Source: Deltaproteobacteria bacterium
GTDB lineage: Bacteria > Desulfobacterota_B > Binatia > UBA9968
Length of the DNA stretch: 11,950 nt
Assembly (NCBI GenBank): GCA_005879255.1
Contig: VBKY01000360.1
Coordinates: 1 to 11,950 of the forward strand
Reading direction: 5' to 3'
The position numbers and the translations under genes were made by a program. Under the pieces are notes generated by a model. The model was not told the origin of the DNA. It searched no databases and worked only from the letters and a program-made list of their open reading frames with translations. This document shows positions 1-7,246 of this stretch, in pieces; position 1 is the first letter of the stretch, and each line of letters opens with the position of its first letter.

Positions 1-82
1 TGGCTAAATAAGGATTCGCGCGAGTCACACAAGGAAGAACCAAGCAAGCAACCGCCGCCAGCACCGTAATCGCGGTTTTCAT
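1..82 (-). CDS. Exported protein of unknown function, N-terminal part only (runs off the left edge)
   Basis: Reading leftwards from an ATG at 82, 27 complete codons are visible before the window ends. They begin MKTAITVLAAVACLVLP and continue to ...TRANPYLA. This is a textbook secretory signal peptide: a Lys near the start, a hydrophobic core of about 14 residues, and a probable cleavage site after Thr-Arg-Ala. The start is well supported, because AAAGGAG lies about nine bases upstream (plus-strand positions 94-100). The mature part is outside the window, so no function can be assigned. The gene is divergent from the binding protein starting at 231, and the 148 bases between them must hold both promoters. 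Since most exported proteins in this window are solute-binding proteins it could be another one, but that is only a guess. Confidence 0.6.
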   Translation of the reverse strand, partial: MKTAITVLAAVACLVLPCVTRANPYLA

Positions 83-127
83 GACATCCACTCCTTTGCC
101 GCTTGCCCTACAACCTATCTCGAGTTC

Positions 128-158
128 TTGTCAAGTTAGAAATCGGTAGGGTGATAAA
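128..158 (+). promoter_or_regulatory. Possible sigma-70-like promoter for the binding protein at 231
   Basis: TTGTCA at 128-133 matches five of six bases of the -35 consensus. GATAAA at 153-158 matches four of six bases of TATAAT, at a long spacing of 19 bases. The position, inside the divergent gap and about 70 bases before the start codon, is sensible. The match is weak and is by eye only. Confidence 0.22.
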
Positions 159-230
159 GACTGCGCGTTGTTGCGCTTTCAAATGCTTCGGCATAATCCA
201 GAATCTACGCAAAAAAGGAGGCTATTGGCG

Positions 231-1208
231 ATGAGACGGAGTTTAGCCGCTGTCCTCGTATTCATTTCCTGCATCGCTTTCTCGCTCGGTAAGACGAACG
301 CACAATCGTTGAAGGTCGGCATGACCTCGAAGACGATATTTTACCTGCCGTTCTACGTCGGTCAGAAAAGAGGTTTTTACAACGCCGAAAATCTCAAGGT
401 CGAGCTGATTCTGATAGGAAGAAGTGACGTGCAACTTCAAGCATTGCTCACCGGAGAGATCGATTTCGGCACCTTGAATTCCGACGGGATGATCGCGGTC
501 AACGAAAAGGGCGCTAACTTAAAGGTCATCGCCGGAGTCGATAACGCTGCGCCGTACGTTCTCGTGGGCGGCAAGGCGTACAAGAAACTCGACGACCTCA
601 GAGGGGCCAGGCTGGGCGTGTCCGCCTTGCGCGGCGGCGCGACGTCGATCCTCTTGGAATATCTTAAAAGCAAAGGGCTTCACTTTCCAAAGGATTACGC
701 TATGACGGTCATCTCGGGCGGCACTACAGCGCGCCTGACCGCGCTGGAAAGCGGCGCGATCGCGGGGGCGGTTCTTGGTGTGCCCTATTCTGACATTGCG
801 CTGGACCAGGGCTTCAATCGGCTTGGCGATACAATGGAAGTGATCTCCACGTATCAGTTCAACGGCATCACCGTGAATCCCGCCTGGGCGGAGAAGAACC
901 GCACGACCGTCGTCAAATTCTTGAAGGCACATATTCGCTCTCTCCGATGGATCCATGAGCAACCGGCTCAAGCAACCGAATTGTTCATCAGCGAGATGGG
1001 CGTGAAGCAGCCCTACGCGCGGAGGGGCATAGACTACTTCACCAAGAACAAGGTTTTTCCCATCGACGGCTCGATCACGCTCGACGGACTGAAAGTGAAC
1101 ATCGACGTCCAGTTTAGAGATGGGGTGCTAAAAGAACCTTTGCCGACGCCGGAAAAATACGCCGATCAGAGTTACGTCAGGCAAGCGCAGAAGGAACTGG
1201 GACTATAA
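231..1208 (+). CDS. ABC transporter periplasmic substrate-binding protein, SsuA/THI5 (NitT/TauT) type
   Basis: A 325-residue exported binding protein. The signal peptide starts MRRSLAAVLVFISCIAFSLG and is probably cleaved near Thr-Asn-Ala-Gln (residues 22-25). The mature chain opens LKVGMTSKTIFYLPFYVGQK, the beta-strand plus 'PFYVG..RGFY' signature of SsuA/TauA/THI5-like proteins. It continues with the family landmarks 'GEIDFG', 'DLRGARLGVS' and 'GGTTARLTALESGAI'. Such proteins capture small organic anions (sulfonates, nitrate, pyrimidine precursors, aromatic acids) for an ABC importer; the ligand here is unknown. I chose ATG 231 because AAGGAGG lies about ten bases upstream and the hydrophobic leader starts there; a TTG at 168 would only add a charged tail. 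No permease or ATPase is adjacent. The gene converges on the minus-strand gene ending at 1554. Confidence 0.9.
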   Translation: MRRSLAAVLVFISCIAFSLGKTNAQSLKVGMTSKTIFYLPFYVGQKRGFYNAENLKVELILIGRSDVQLQALLTGEIDFGTLNSDGMIAVNEKGANLKVIAGVDNAAPYVLVGGKAYKKLDDLRGARLGVSALRGGATSILLEYLKSKGLHFPKDYAMTVISGGTTARLTALESGAIAGAVLGVPYSDIALDQGFNRLGDTMEVISTYQFNGITVNPAWAEKNRTTVVKFLKAHIRSLRWIHEQPAQATELFISEMGVKQPYARRGIDYFTKNKVFPIDGSITLDGLKVNIDVQFRDGVLKEPLPTPEKYADQSYVRQAQKELGL

Positions 1209-1553
1209 GAAAGTTTCAGCAGTTAAAATCGTTCAAACCGTTCCAGTCGGACAAAGGGCTGGCGCAATCAACCCACAGTTTGCTGCGGGTATCGATAAAT
1301 CTTTTCGATCCATTTCCCCAAGTTATCAACCCCGAATGTTTTTACGGCCTCCAGTCAGAGTTTTGCCTGGATTTCCGCCGAAGGACGGATCCGTCCAAAG
1401 CCCTGTGGCGGACCCGCTTAAAGCGTGCGGGAATGACGGGCTGTAAGAGCACTCGTAATCGCCATTACGCAGCTTAGCTTAGTAGGTCGGGTTACGCTGC
1501 GGTAACCCGACCTACTGGCTATTCGCGGCAAATAGCCTGCACGGCTTGATCGA
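1209..1553. other. Gene-free gap of 345 bases between convergent genes, holding palindromes and repeat debris
   Basis: No convincing coding sequence lies here. A 14-base perfect palindrome, GGACGGATCCGTCC, sits at 1383-1396. The stretch around 1407-1440 ends GCGGGAATGACGG, which resembles one end of the GGAATGACG-type dispersed intergenic repeats. The strong hairpin at 1481-1516 and a smaller one at 1517-1537 follow. A short open frame across 1280-1477 includes translated repeat sequence (RAGMTG) and is not believed to be a gene. Confidence 0.6.
1481..1516. repeat. Perfect 15-bp inverted repeat (REP-like hairpin), possible bidirectional terminator
   Basis: AGTAGGTCGGGTTAC at 1481-1495 pairs without mismatch with GTAACCCGACCTACT at 1502-1516, around the six-base loop GCTGCG. 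The type 'GTAGGTCGGGTTA...TAACCCGACCTAC' is familiar to me as a dispersed intergenic palindrome in many bacterial genomes. There is no long T-run on either side, so it is not a canonical intrinsic terminator. Its place between two convergent genes would still suit transcript-end protection. A second stem, GGCTATT/AATAGCC (1517-1523 with 1531-1537), directly follows it. Confidence 0.8.
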
Positions 1554-2615
1554 TCAAAATCCCACTCGCGCAATCACCGGTTGCAGCCGTTCGAGATTAC
1601 GTTTCACCTCATCCGTCTGGGATATCTCCGCCCAGGCTTCTTCGACGAGTTCCGTGCGGCGGACTTGGTCGACGTCGCTGCGCTGCACCGACGCGGGTAA
1701 CGCGCTGCCGGCTTTGTGTTCTTCGAGGATGCGCCAGATGCCTTCGCTGCTTACCTGTCCATCCAGCGGAAAGAAATGATCGTCCATCAGCATCATCGGA
1801 AATAGGTCCCGGGTGCGTTCCGCTTCGTCAGGATTGTTAACCCGCAGCTTGGCTTCGATGGCGCGAAAAAACGGATAGTTTTCCTTGATGCGCATGAACT
1901 GATAGGCACGGATCGAAGCTTTCCAGTAGCGTTTGATCATTTCCGGATTGCGCTCAATGAACGACTTGCGCGCCACGGTCACCCGGTCGGGCCGGCCATG
2001 CGGCTTGTTGTCCTCGACAAAATCATAAAGCCGGTTAAAGCCGCGTTCCAATAGTTGCGGCACAAACGGGTTCTGCACTATGGCGGCGTCGGTTTCGCCC
2101 GCGAGCAAAGGTCTCCACGCTTCGCGCAGCGATCCGTACTTATAGCCGATCTTCCACTCGACATCGCGCTCGGGATCGATCTCAGCCTTGCGCAATTGCT
2201 GCTCGTACCACATGGTGGCGATGCCACCCTTGTACCAGTCACCGATTCGCTTGCCACGCAGATCCTGCAGCGACTCAATGCCGGGAGCGGCGACCAAACT
2301 GCCGCGGAACTGGCTGCGCCAGCCGCCAATAATTCGCACTTCATCATTGCCGAGAGCGCGTTCAGCGAACGGCGTGCGTACATGGACATCGGGAATAATA
2401 TCGATGCCGAAGGCGATCATATCGCGCACCACCGTGCCGACTTCATCGTAACGCTCGCCACCCGGCCGGCTTGATTCAATCGCTTTAGGATTGATCTTGG
2501 CGTGGACGATTTCGGCGTCGATGCCTTCTTGGGCAAAGTAACCGGCTTCGAGCGCCACCGCGGCATGCTGGACATGAAACGCATGCCAACACGCATTACC
2601 GACTCGAAGTTTCAA
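1554..2615 (-). CDS. Leaderless SsuA/THI5-like substrate-binding-fold protein
   Basis: 353 residues. Family landmarks are VALEAGYFAQEGIDAEIV (the 'A.E.GYF...G' segment), 'SLQDLRGKRIGDW' (hinge-strand motif), 'LLAGETDAAIVQNPF' and 'LLERGFNRLYDF'. Unlike every other binding protein here it has no signal peptide: the chain starts MKLRVGNACWHAFHVQHAA, immediately at the first beta-strand. The start is TTG at 2615 and is well supported by AAGGAGG about ten bases upstream, so the missing leader is not a mis-called start. It may be a cytoplasmic enzyme built on the binding-protein fold, as known for THI5 and for 4,5-dihydroxyphthalate decarboxylase-like proteins, or a receptor that has lost its leader. 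Three histidines (11, 14, 17) sit in the loop that faces the ligand cleft in relatives. It lies downstream of, and on the same strand as, the TctC-like gene, 175 bases away. Confidence 0.82.
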   Translation of the reverse strand: MKLRVGNACWHAFHVQHAAVALEAGYFAQEGIDAEIVHAKINPKAIESSRPGGERYDEVGTVVRDMIAFGIDIIPDVHVRTPFAERALGNDEVRIIGGWRSQFRGSLVAAPGIESLQDLRGKRIGDWYKGGIATMWYEQQLRKAEIDPERDVEWKIGYKYGSLREAWRPLLAGETDAAIVQNPFVPQLLERGFNRLYDFVEDNKPHGRPDRVTVARKSFIERNPEMIKRYWKASIRAYQFMRIKENYPFFRAIEAKLRVNNPDEAERTRDLFPMMLMDDHFFPLDGQVSSEGIWRILEEHKAGSALPASVQRSDVDQVRRTELVEEAWAEISQTDEVKRNLERLQPVIARVGF

Positions 2616-2656
2616 GGCTCTTTCTCCTCCTTGTTAAAAACTTTATGGCCGCGTAG

Positions 2657-2739
2657 TGTCATTCTGAGGCGTAGCCGAAGAATCTCGATTTTGTGACACC
2701 TTCGAAACTCCGAGATGCTTCGCTTCGCTCAGCATGACA
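2657..2739. repeat. Imperfect inverted repeat of the GTCATTCTGAG...CTCAGCATGAC type
   Basis: The left arm (2657-2687, TGTCATTCTGAGGCGTAGCC...) is matched, with a few mismatches and length differences, by the reverse complement of the right arm (2711-2739, CGAGATGCTTCGCTTCGCTC...). About 23 bases separate the arms. Both ends read TGTCAT/ATGACA. This is the well-known class of dispersed intergenic repeat carrying 'GAGCGAAGCGAAGAATCTC'. It fills most of the gap between the genes starting at 2615 and ending at 2791. It may be a MITE-like or REP-like element; no transposase is nearby. Confidence 0.7.
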
Positions 2740-2790
2740 TAGCGATATGGTCCTAATTGACAACGAACAACGGGTTTGTGATTCGATAGC

Positions 2791-3819
2791 TCAATCGCCA
2801 AGCAGGCCCTTCATGCGCTCGATGATATCGCGCGGTTGAGCGATCACTTCCTTTGCCAACTTTTCGAGCTCTTCGCCTCCGGAGGGCGACAATTCTAACT
2901 GCCTTTTCTTTGTCTCCATAACCAAGTCGCTATCGGCGAGCGCGCTCTTGAATGCGGTGCGGAGTATATCTATCCTGTCCGCCGATATTCCAGGTGGCGC
3001 GACCATCGGCCATCCGAACTCGCCGGGATATAACATCACAGTCGCCAAGCGCCGGCCCCACTCGGGAGTTTTGAAATCATTCATAAGCTCATAAATCGTT
3101 GGGACATCGGGTAATTTGGGATCTCTCTTGCGACCGGTTTGAAGCAACACCCGCGCCGAGCCCGACTGGCGCCAATCTCGAAACGCCCCAAAACCGGTAA
3201 AGCCCGAGACGCTGGTCGCGCGGCATTGGGTTTCGCCGCGCTGGATGGCAAGATCGAGCTCCGCGCCGCCGCCGTATCCTGTTACGATGTGAAACTTCGT
3301 GCCGAAGATTTCGTTGGCGAGCTTAGGAATATAATAGCCGGTCGAAGTGGTCCCGGAAGCGCCACACTTTGGTGATTGGCCCGCATTCACCACGTCACGG
3401 ATGCTCTTATACGGGGTGTTACCGGCGATGATAAGCACTTCATGACCTTCGACCGGACTGCCGATCCAGGTGAATTTTGACCAGTCAAACTGAACTTCTT
3501 TACGGCCGACGAGTTGATCGAAATAGAGCGCCCGGGAAACTGTGCCGATAGTCAACCCGTCGGGTCTGGCCAGCTTGAAAAGATAATTCGCGGCAATCAT
3601 CGAACTGGCGCCGCTTACGTTATCGACGATGACATTGGGATGGCCTGGAATATACTTTGGCAGGTAGCGCGCGACCAGACGAGTCATCTGATCTTGAGTG
3701 TTGCCTGCGCTGCTGCCGACGATGACTCGTAAAGTCTTGCCGTTGTAGAAGGTTGCTTGGGCGCGGGCGCTCGACGGCAACCACGCCAATAACAGCAGGA
3801 GAGGAGTCAGCTTCGTCAT
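2791..3819 (-). CDS. Tripartite tricarboxylate transporter substrate-binding protein, TctC/Bug family
   Basis: 342 residues. The signal peptide MTKLTPLLLLLAWLPSSARA is probably cleaved before Gln-Ala. The mature chain shows the Bug/TctC pattern: 'FYNGKTLRVIVGSSAGNTQD' (first strand and glycine-rich ligand loop), 'RYLPKYIPGHPNVIVDNVSG' and 'ASSMIAANYLFKLARPDG', then 'DVPTIYEL' and 'VAPPGI' further on. Known members bind carboxylates in the periplasm and deliver them to the TctA/TctB membrane proteins, which are not in this window. A different transporter class is thus mixed among the ABC-type receptors. ATG 3819 is chosen for the leader; no good Shine-Dalgarno precedes it. It is divergent from the binding protein at 3991 and upstream of the leaderless protein on the same strand. 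Confidence 0.88.
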   Translation of the reverse strand: MTKLTPLLLLLAWLPSSARAQATFYNGKTLRVIVGSSAGNTQDQMTRLVARYLPKYIPGHPNVIVDNVSGASSMIAANYLFKLARPDGLTIGTVSRALYFDQLVGRKEVQFDWSKFTWIGSPVEGHEVLIIAGNTPYKSIRDVVNAGQSPKCGASGTTSTGYYIPKLANEIFGTKFHIVTGYGGGAELDLAIQRGETQCRATSVSGFTGFGAFRDWRQSGSARVLLQTGRKRDPKLPDVPTIYELMNDFKTPEWGRRLATVMLYPGEFGWPMVAPPGISADRIDILRTAFKSALADSDLVMETKKRQLELSPSGGEELEKLAKEVIAQPRDIIERMKGLLGD

Positions 3820-3877
3820 TGTGATGCTGTAAAATTGCCGTCGCGGATAAAGATCAACTAGACTTTGAGAGGAAGTT

Positions 3878-3973
3878 TGTCAAACAACCGGGTTCAAGCA
3901 CTATGTTGAGGCCGGATTGAGCCGTTATTCAGCAGAACTGTTGATTGACAGCAGCAGGCCGCTTTGTTATCCC
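3878..3973. promoter_or_regulatory. Divergent intergenic region with two perfect -35 hexamers
   Basis: The 171-base gap between divergent genes holds TTGACA on each strand: minus strand at 3883-3878 (facing the TctC-like gene) and plus strand at 3945-3950 (facing the binding protein at 3991). At a 17-base spacing the -10 candidates are poor: TAGTTG on the minus strand and TATCCC (3968-3973) on the plus strand. The hexamers are exact but the promoters are only suggestive. Confidence 0.25.
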
Positions 3974-3990
3974 GACAACAGGCTTGCAAC

Positions 3991-5013
3991 ATGGCCTTAA
4001 TACTTCAAAAACATTTTTCTATTTTCACGGCACTGCTCGTTCTTTGCTTCGTTCCGGCTACCGGGAACGCTCAATCCCGCGCGAAAATCGTTGTCGGCTA
4101 TGCCTCGATGAGCTCCGTTGCGACTACTCTCTGGGTCGCGCAAGAGAAGGGTTTCTTCGCGAAAAACGGCCTCGACGTCCAGTCGATATTTATTCCGGGC
4201 TCGCCGACCTTGATTGCGACGATTAATACCGGCGATGTGCACTTGGCCTACACCGGCGGAACGGCGACGTTAGGCGCGGCGGTAGGCGGGCTCGACATGA
4301 AGATTGTCGCGGCCTTCTCCAATTTTATCCAGACTGATCTCGTGGTTCGCCCCGAAATAAAAACACCCGCCGACCTGAAAGGGAAGCGGATTGGAGTTAC
4401 CAGCATCGGCGGCACCGGATGGATGTCGGCGATGTTGGGAATGGAACAAATCGGCTTGAATCCGGAGCGCGACAAGATCTCGCTGGCGGCGTTCGGCGAC
4501 CAACGGGTGATCAGCCAGGCGCTGGAAGCCGGAACGATTCAAGGAGCGTCTCTCGCAGGGGTTTTTAGCCAACGGCTCAAGCGCATGGGCTACAATTTTC
4601 TGGGCGATCTGGAAAAAATTCCTCTAGTGGGTACGAGCGTCGTCGTCAAGGCGGATTATCTTGCGGGCCATCAGACAATTGTGCGCAGCGCTCTAAAAGC
4701 CCTGGTCGAAGGGCACGGCTATCTTCTCAATCCGGCCAACAAGGCAGCTGTAATGGAAATCATGACCAAGAAGCTTGGTATTACTGATTCGATGGCCGCC
4801 AACGACGGCTATGAGGACTACGTCCGGCGGACCGACCGACACGCTTTCGTCGTGGTCGACGGCCTCAAAAATATCCAACGCTTTATGAAACTGCGTAATC
4901 CTAAAATCGGCGAAATCAGCATGGACCGTTTGGTCGACATGAGCATTCTCCGCGAATTGGAAAAGAGCGGATTTCTAGAACAGGCCTTGGCCGGAAAGAG
5001 CGCATCGCGCTGA
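3991..5013 (+). CDS. ABC transporter periplasmic substrate-binding protein, SsuA/THI5 type
   Basis: 340 residues from ATG 3991. The leader MALILQKHFSIFTALLVLCF is probably cleaved near Gly-Asn-Ala-Gln. Landmarks are 'KIVVGYASMSSVATTLWVAQ' (first strand and cleft loop), 'EKGFFAKNGLDVQSIFI', 'YTGGTATLGAAVGGLDMKIV', 'LVVRPEIKTPADLKGKRIGV' and 'SIGGTGWMSAMLGMEQIGL'. The ATG was preferred over an upstream TTG at 3964 because the hydrophobic leader then sits at the N-terminus; no strong Shine-Dalgarno is present. It is closely similar along its full length to the binding protein at 6215-7228. Its stop is followed after 17 bases by the ATG of the amidohydrolase at 5031, so the two are very probably co-transcribed. 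That suggests the bound ligand is related to the enzyme's substrate. Confidence 0.9.
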   Translation: MALILQKHFSIFTALLVLCFVPATGNAQSRAKIVVGYASMSSVATTLWVAQEKGFFAKNGLDVQSIFIPGSPTLIATINTGDVHLAYTGGTATLGAAVGGLDMKIVAAFSNFIQTDLVVRPEIKTPADLKGKRIGVTSIGGTGWMSAMLGMEQIGLNPERDKISLAAFGDQRVISQALEAGTIQGASLAGVFSQRLKRMGYNFLGDLEKIPLVGTSVVVKADYLAGHQTIVRSALKALVEGHGYLLNPANKAAVMEIMTKKLGITDSMAANDGYEDYVRRTDRHAFVVVDGLKNIQRFMKLRNPKIGEISMDRLVDMSILRELEKSGFLEQALAGKSASR

Positions 5014-5030
5014 AAAAGAAAGGACGACTT

Positions 5031-5135
5031 ATGGCGATTGATGGAATGAAGGTTATCGATCTAGACAGTCATCTAGTCGGCGACTTGGAAAGTTGGCAAC
5101 AAACCGTCGAGGCGAAGAGCGGCGTAAAACGCTGA
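5031..5135 (+). pseudogene. Out-of-frame N-terminal piece of the amidohydrolase gene (carries the first metal-binding motif)
   Basis: An ATG at 5031, with AAAGGA about seven bases upstream, opens a 34-codon frame ending at TGA 5133-5135. It begins MAIDGMKVIDLDSHLVGDLE and continues SWQQTVEAK. 'VIDLDSH' is the N-terminal metal-binding motif of amidohydrolase-2 proteins (beta-strand 1, D-x-D-x-H), and 'LESWQ' is typical of the following segment. The rest of the protein is in another frame, from about 5115 onward. The true gene start is therefore 5031, and the gene is interrupted by an indel within about 5105-5135. This is either a real mutation or a sequence/assembly error. Confidence 0.8.
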
Positions 5136-6079
5136 TTGGCAATCGAATCATGATTGGTTCCGAGGTAGGGCGGCAAAAAGCGGAAAAGAATGAGTGGGTC
5201 ACTGAAGCCGATCTCACGCCGCACGGCCGCGTGCGCAACATGGACCTGGACGGCATCGACGTCGCAGTGCTCTCGCCCAATTCACCCGCGCTGGACATCC
5301 TTTGGTTCGTCGACGATCCGGAGCTCGCCGCCGCCTACGCGCGAGCGCAGAACAATTACATGAACTGGTACGCCTCGCAGCAGCAGGGACGCCTCATGTG
5401 GGCGGGAGTGATTCCACTCCAAGATCCGCAAGAAGCAATTAAGGAGCTGCGTCGCTCACGCGAGCTGGGCAGCAAGGCGCTCAACGTCAAAGCGACGCCG
5501 ATCCCCGGCAAAGAATGGTGGGACCCGTACTTCGATCCGATATTTGACGAGCTCGAGAAAACCAACACGCCGATTATTTTCCACGATACGAAGACCGGCT
5601 CCATGGGCCAGGAGCGCTTCGCCGATAACTTTTTCTTCTCGCACATGGTCGGCCGCACCATCGAGACGATGGTGTGCCTGATGATCTATCTTTGCGGTGG
5701 CGTTTTGGAAAAGCACCCGAATCTCAAAATCATTTGTTTGGAGACCGGCGCGTCGCAGATGCCCTGGTGGCTATCGCGCATGGACGAGCACTGGGAGAAA
5801 CTGCCGCATCTGGTGCCGTGGCAGAAGCGCCGGCCGACGGATATCTTCAATCAGAGCGTTTACGTCGGCTGCGAACCCTTTGAAGACGGCTTGTTCGAAT
5901 GGGCGGTGGAGTATCTGGGTGGGGATCGCCTCGTGCTCGCCACCGATTCTCCGCACTGGGACTCCTCTCAACCTGGCCAGGTGACCGGACCGATCTCACG
6001 AAGCACGAAGATTTCTCAAGAGAACAAGCGGAAAGTCTTGGGAGAGAACGCGATCAATCTGCTGGGATTAGGGCTCTGA
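5093..6079 (+). CDS. Amidohydrolase-2 family (ACMSD/decarboxylase-like) metal-dependent enzyme, main body; frameshifted from its true start at 5031
   Basis: The open frame encodes up to 328 residues of a TIM-barrel amidohydrolase-2 protein, the superfamily of ACMSD, gamma-resorcylate and 5-carboxyvanillate decarboxylases. Visible motifs, numbered from 5093, are 'MDLDGIDVAVLSPNSPALDI' (50-69), 'PIIFHDTK' with His164, 'FSHMVGR' with His184, 'LKIICLETGASQMPWWLSRM' (211-230) and 'LATDSPHWDS' with the probable catalytic Asp285. The first metal motif, D-x-D-x-H, is absent from this frame and lies in the 5031 frame, so this frame alone should not be active. The first dozen or so codons, with a TTG start and an Arg/Glu-rich run, are probably not authentic. 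It sits between two closely related binding proteins and is probably in one operon with the first. The family acts on aromatic or carboxylated substrates in the cytoplasm; the exact reaction is unknown. Confidence 0.85.
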   Translation: MATNRRGEERRKTLIGNRIMIGSEVGRQKAEKNEWVTEADLTPHGRVRNMDLDGIDVAVLSPNSPALDILWFVDDPELAAAYARAQNNYMNWYASQQQGRLMWAGVIPLQDPQEAIKELRRSRELGSKALNVKATPIPGKEWWDPYFDPIFDELEKTNTPIIFHDTKTGSMGQERFADNFFFSHMVGRTIETMVCLMIYLCGGVLEKHPNLKIICLETGASQMPWWLSRMDEHWEKLPHLVPWQKRRPTDIFNQSVYVGCEPFEDGLFEWAVEYLGGDRLVLATDSPHWDSSQPGQVTGPISRSTKISQENKRKVLGENAINLLGLGL

Positions 6080-6214
6080 TCGGAAGTCCTATTGTCGCGC
6101 CGAGCCAGTGGAGGTCACAGGACTGCTCGGAGCTAAACTGAATCGCTCATTTTGTTTGGATTGGCAGCCAATTTCAGAATCGCGGGCGGATCATCCAAAA
6201 TTATGGGAGGTTTC

Positions 6215-7228
6215 ATGGTCAAATTGCTTTTGGCACTCGCCGCAATTTTTGGCTTAGTGATCTCTCAGGGCAACGCACATGCCGCTGCGGCCGGCAAAAA
6301 ACTCATTATCGCCTATGCAGCGATGAATGCTCGCGTCTGTCCGTTATGGGCACCCCGGGAACGGGGATTGTTCACCAAGTATGGATTCGAGGCCGAGCCG
6401 CTGTTTGTTCGCGGCGCGCCTACCTTGGTCGCCGCCATGGCCTCCAATGAAATTGAAGTAGGGTACACGGGAGGCACCGCGGTAATCGGAGCAGTTGCGT
6501 CGGGTTCCGATCTCAAAGTGTTATCCGCGCTGACCAACCGCGTTACCTACGATTTGGTGGTCAGACCCGGTATCAAATCACCGGAAGATTTACGCGGCAA
6601 GAAATTTGGCGTGCAATCCATCGGCGGCACCGTGTGGATGGGCGCGATCTTGGCCCTTGAGCATCTCGGTCTCGATCCGGAGCGGGACAAGATCAGTATT
6701 ATCGCGGCAGGCGATCAAACCGTGCTCGCTCAGGCCGTTGCCAGCGGCACGATCGATGCGACGGTTCTAGACGGCGTCCTTAGCCGGCCACTGCATGCAA
6801 GGGGATTTCCCATACTCGCAGAGCTCGACAAGGCCAAACTGCCGATTTTGAGCTCGTCGATCGTTGTTCGTGAGCCCTATATTCAAAAGAATCCACAAAT
6901 CGTCGAGGGAGTATTGCGATCCGTGATTGAAGGCGCGGCCTTTTGCCTTTCGCCGATACAAAAACCCATCACACTAAAAATCTTGCAAAAATATCTGCGC
7001 ATTAGCGAAAAGGACGCAGAAGAAGGTTACAAAGACATGGTCACAGGGCTCGACCGAAAACCTTACGCGGCGCCTGCCGGTGTCACGAACGTCGTGCGTC
7101 TGATGAAACGCACCAATCCCAAGGTCGAAAGCGTCAAGCCCGAGACCCTGATCGACGACCGAATTCTAAAAAAGATCGATCAGAGCGGCTTTATAGACGA
7201 GATCATGGCGAAATACGGAGTGAAATAA
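6215..7228 (+). CDS. ABC transporter periplasmic substrate-binding protein, SsuA/THI5 type (paralogue of 3991-5013)
   Basis: 337 residues from ATG 6215. The leader MVKLLLALAAIFGLVISQG is probably cleaved near Ala-His-Ala. Landmarks are 'KLIIAYAAMNARVCPLWAPR', 'ERGLFTKYGFEAEPLFV', 'YTGGTAVIGAVASGSDLKV', 'YDLVVRPGIKSPEDLRGKKF' and 'QSIGGTVWMGAILALEHLGL'. Nearly every block can be laid on the 3991-5013 protein without gaps, down to 'PERDKIS' and the C-terminal '(K/D)(Q/S)GF.(E/D)', so the two are recent paralogues. GGGAGG lies four bases before the ATG; an in-frame ATG at 6203 is an alternative start, and a TTG at 6152 is unlikely. It starts 136 bases after the amidohydrolase, probably in the same transcript. 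Confidence 0.9.
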   Translation: MVKLLLALAAIFGLVISQGNAHAAAAGKKLIIAYAAMNARVCPLWAPRERGLFTKYGFEAEPLFVRGAPTLVAAMASNEIEVGYTGGTAVIGAVASGSDLKVLSALTNRVTYDLVVRPGIKSPEDLRGKKFGVQSIGGTVWMGAILALEHLGLDPERDKISIIAAGDQTVLAQAVASGTIDATVLDGVLSRPLHARGFPILAELDKAKLPILSSSIVVREPYIQKNPQIVEGVLRSVIEGAAFCLSPIQKPITLKILQKYLRISEKDAEEGYKDMVTGLDRKPYAAPAGVTNVVRLMKRTNPKVESVKPETLIDDRILKKIDQSGFIDEIMAKYGVK

Positions 7229-7246
7229 CGACCGCGACCGGCGGCC

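Noticed and set aside
168..230. TTG-initiated 21-residue extension of the first receptor
   Set aside because: It would place a charged stretch before the signal peptide and has no ribosome site; ATG 231 has AAGGAGG at a proper distance.
1280..1477. A 65-codon plus-strand open frame in the gap after the first receptor gene
   Set aside because: No family resemblance; its C-terminal part translates repeat sequence (RAGMTG) and it lies across palindromes.
2055..2474. A 139-codon plus-strand open frame
   Set aside because: It lies wholly antisense to the well-supported leaderless binding-fold gene and shows no domain; it is a GC-driven shadow.
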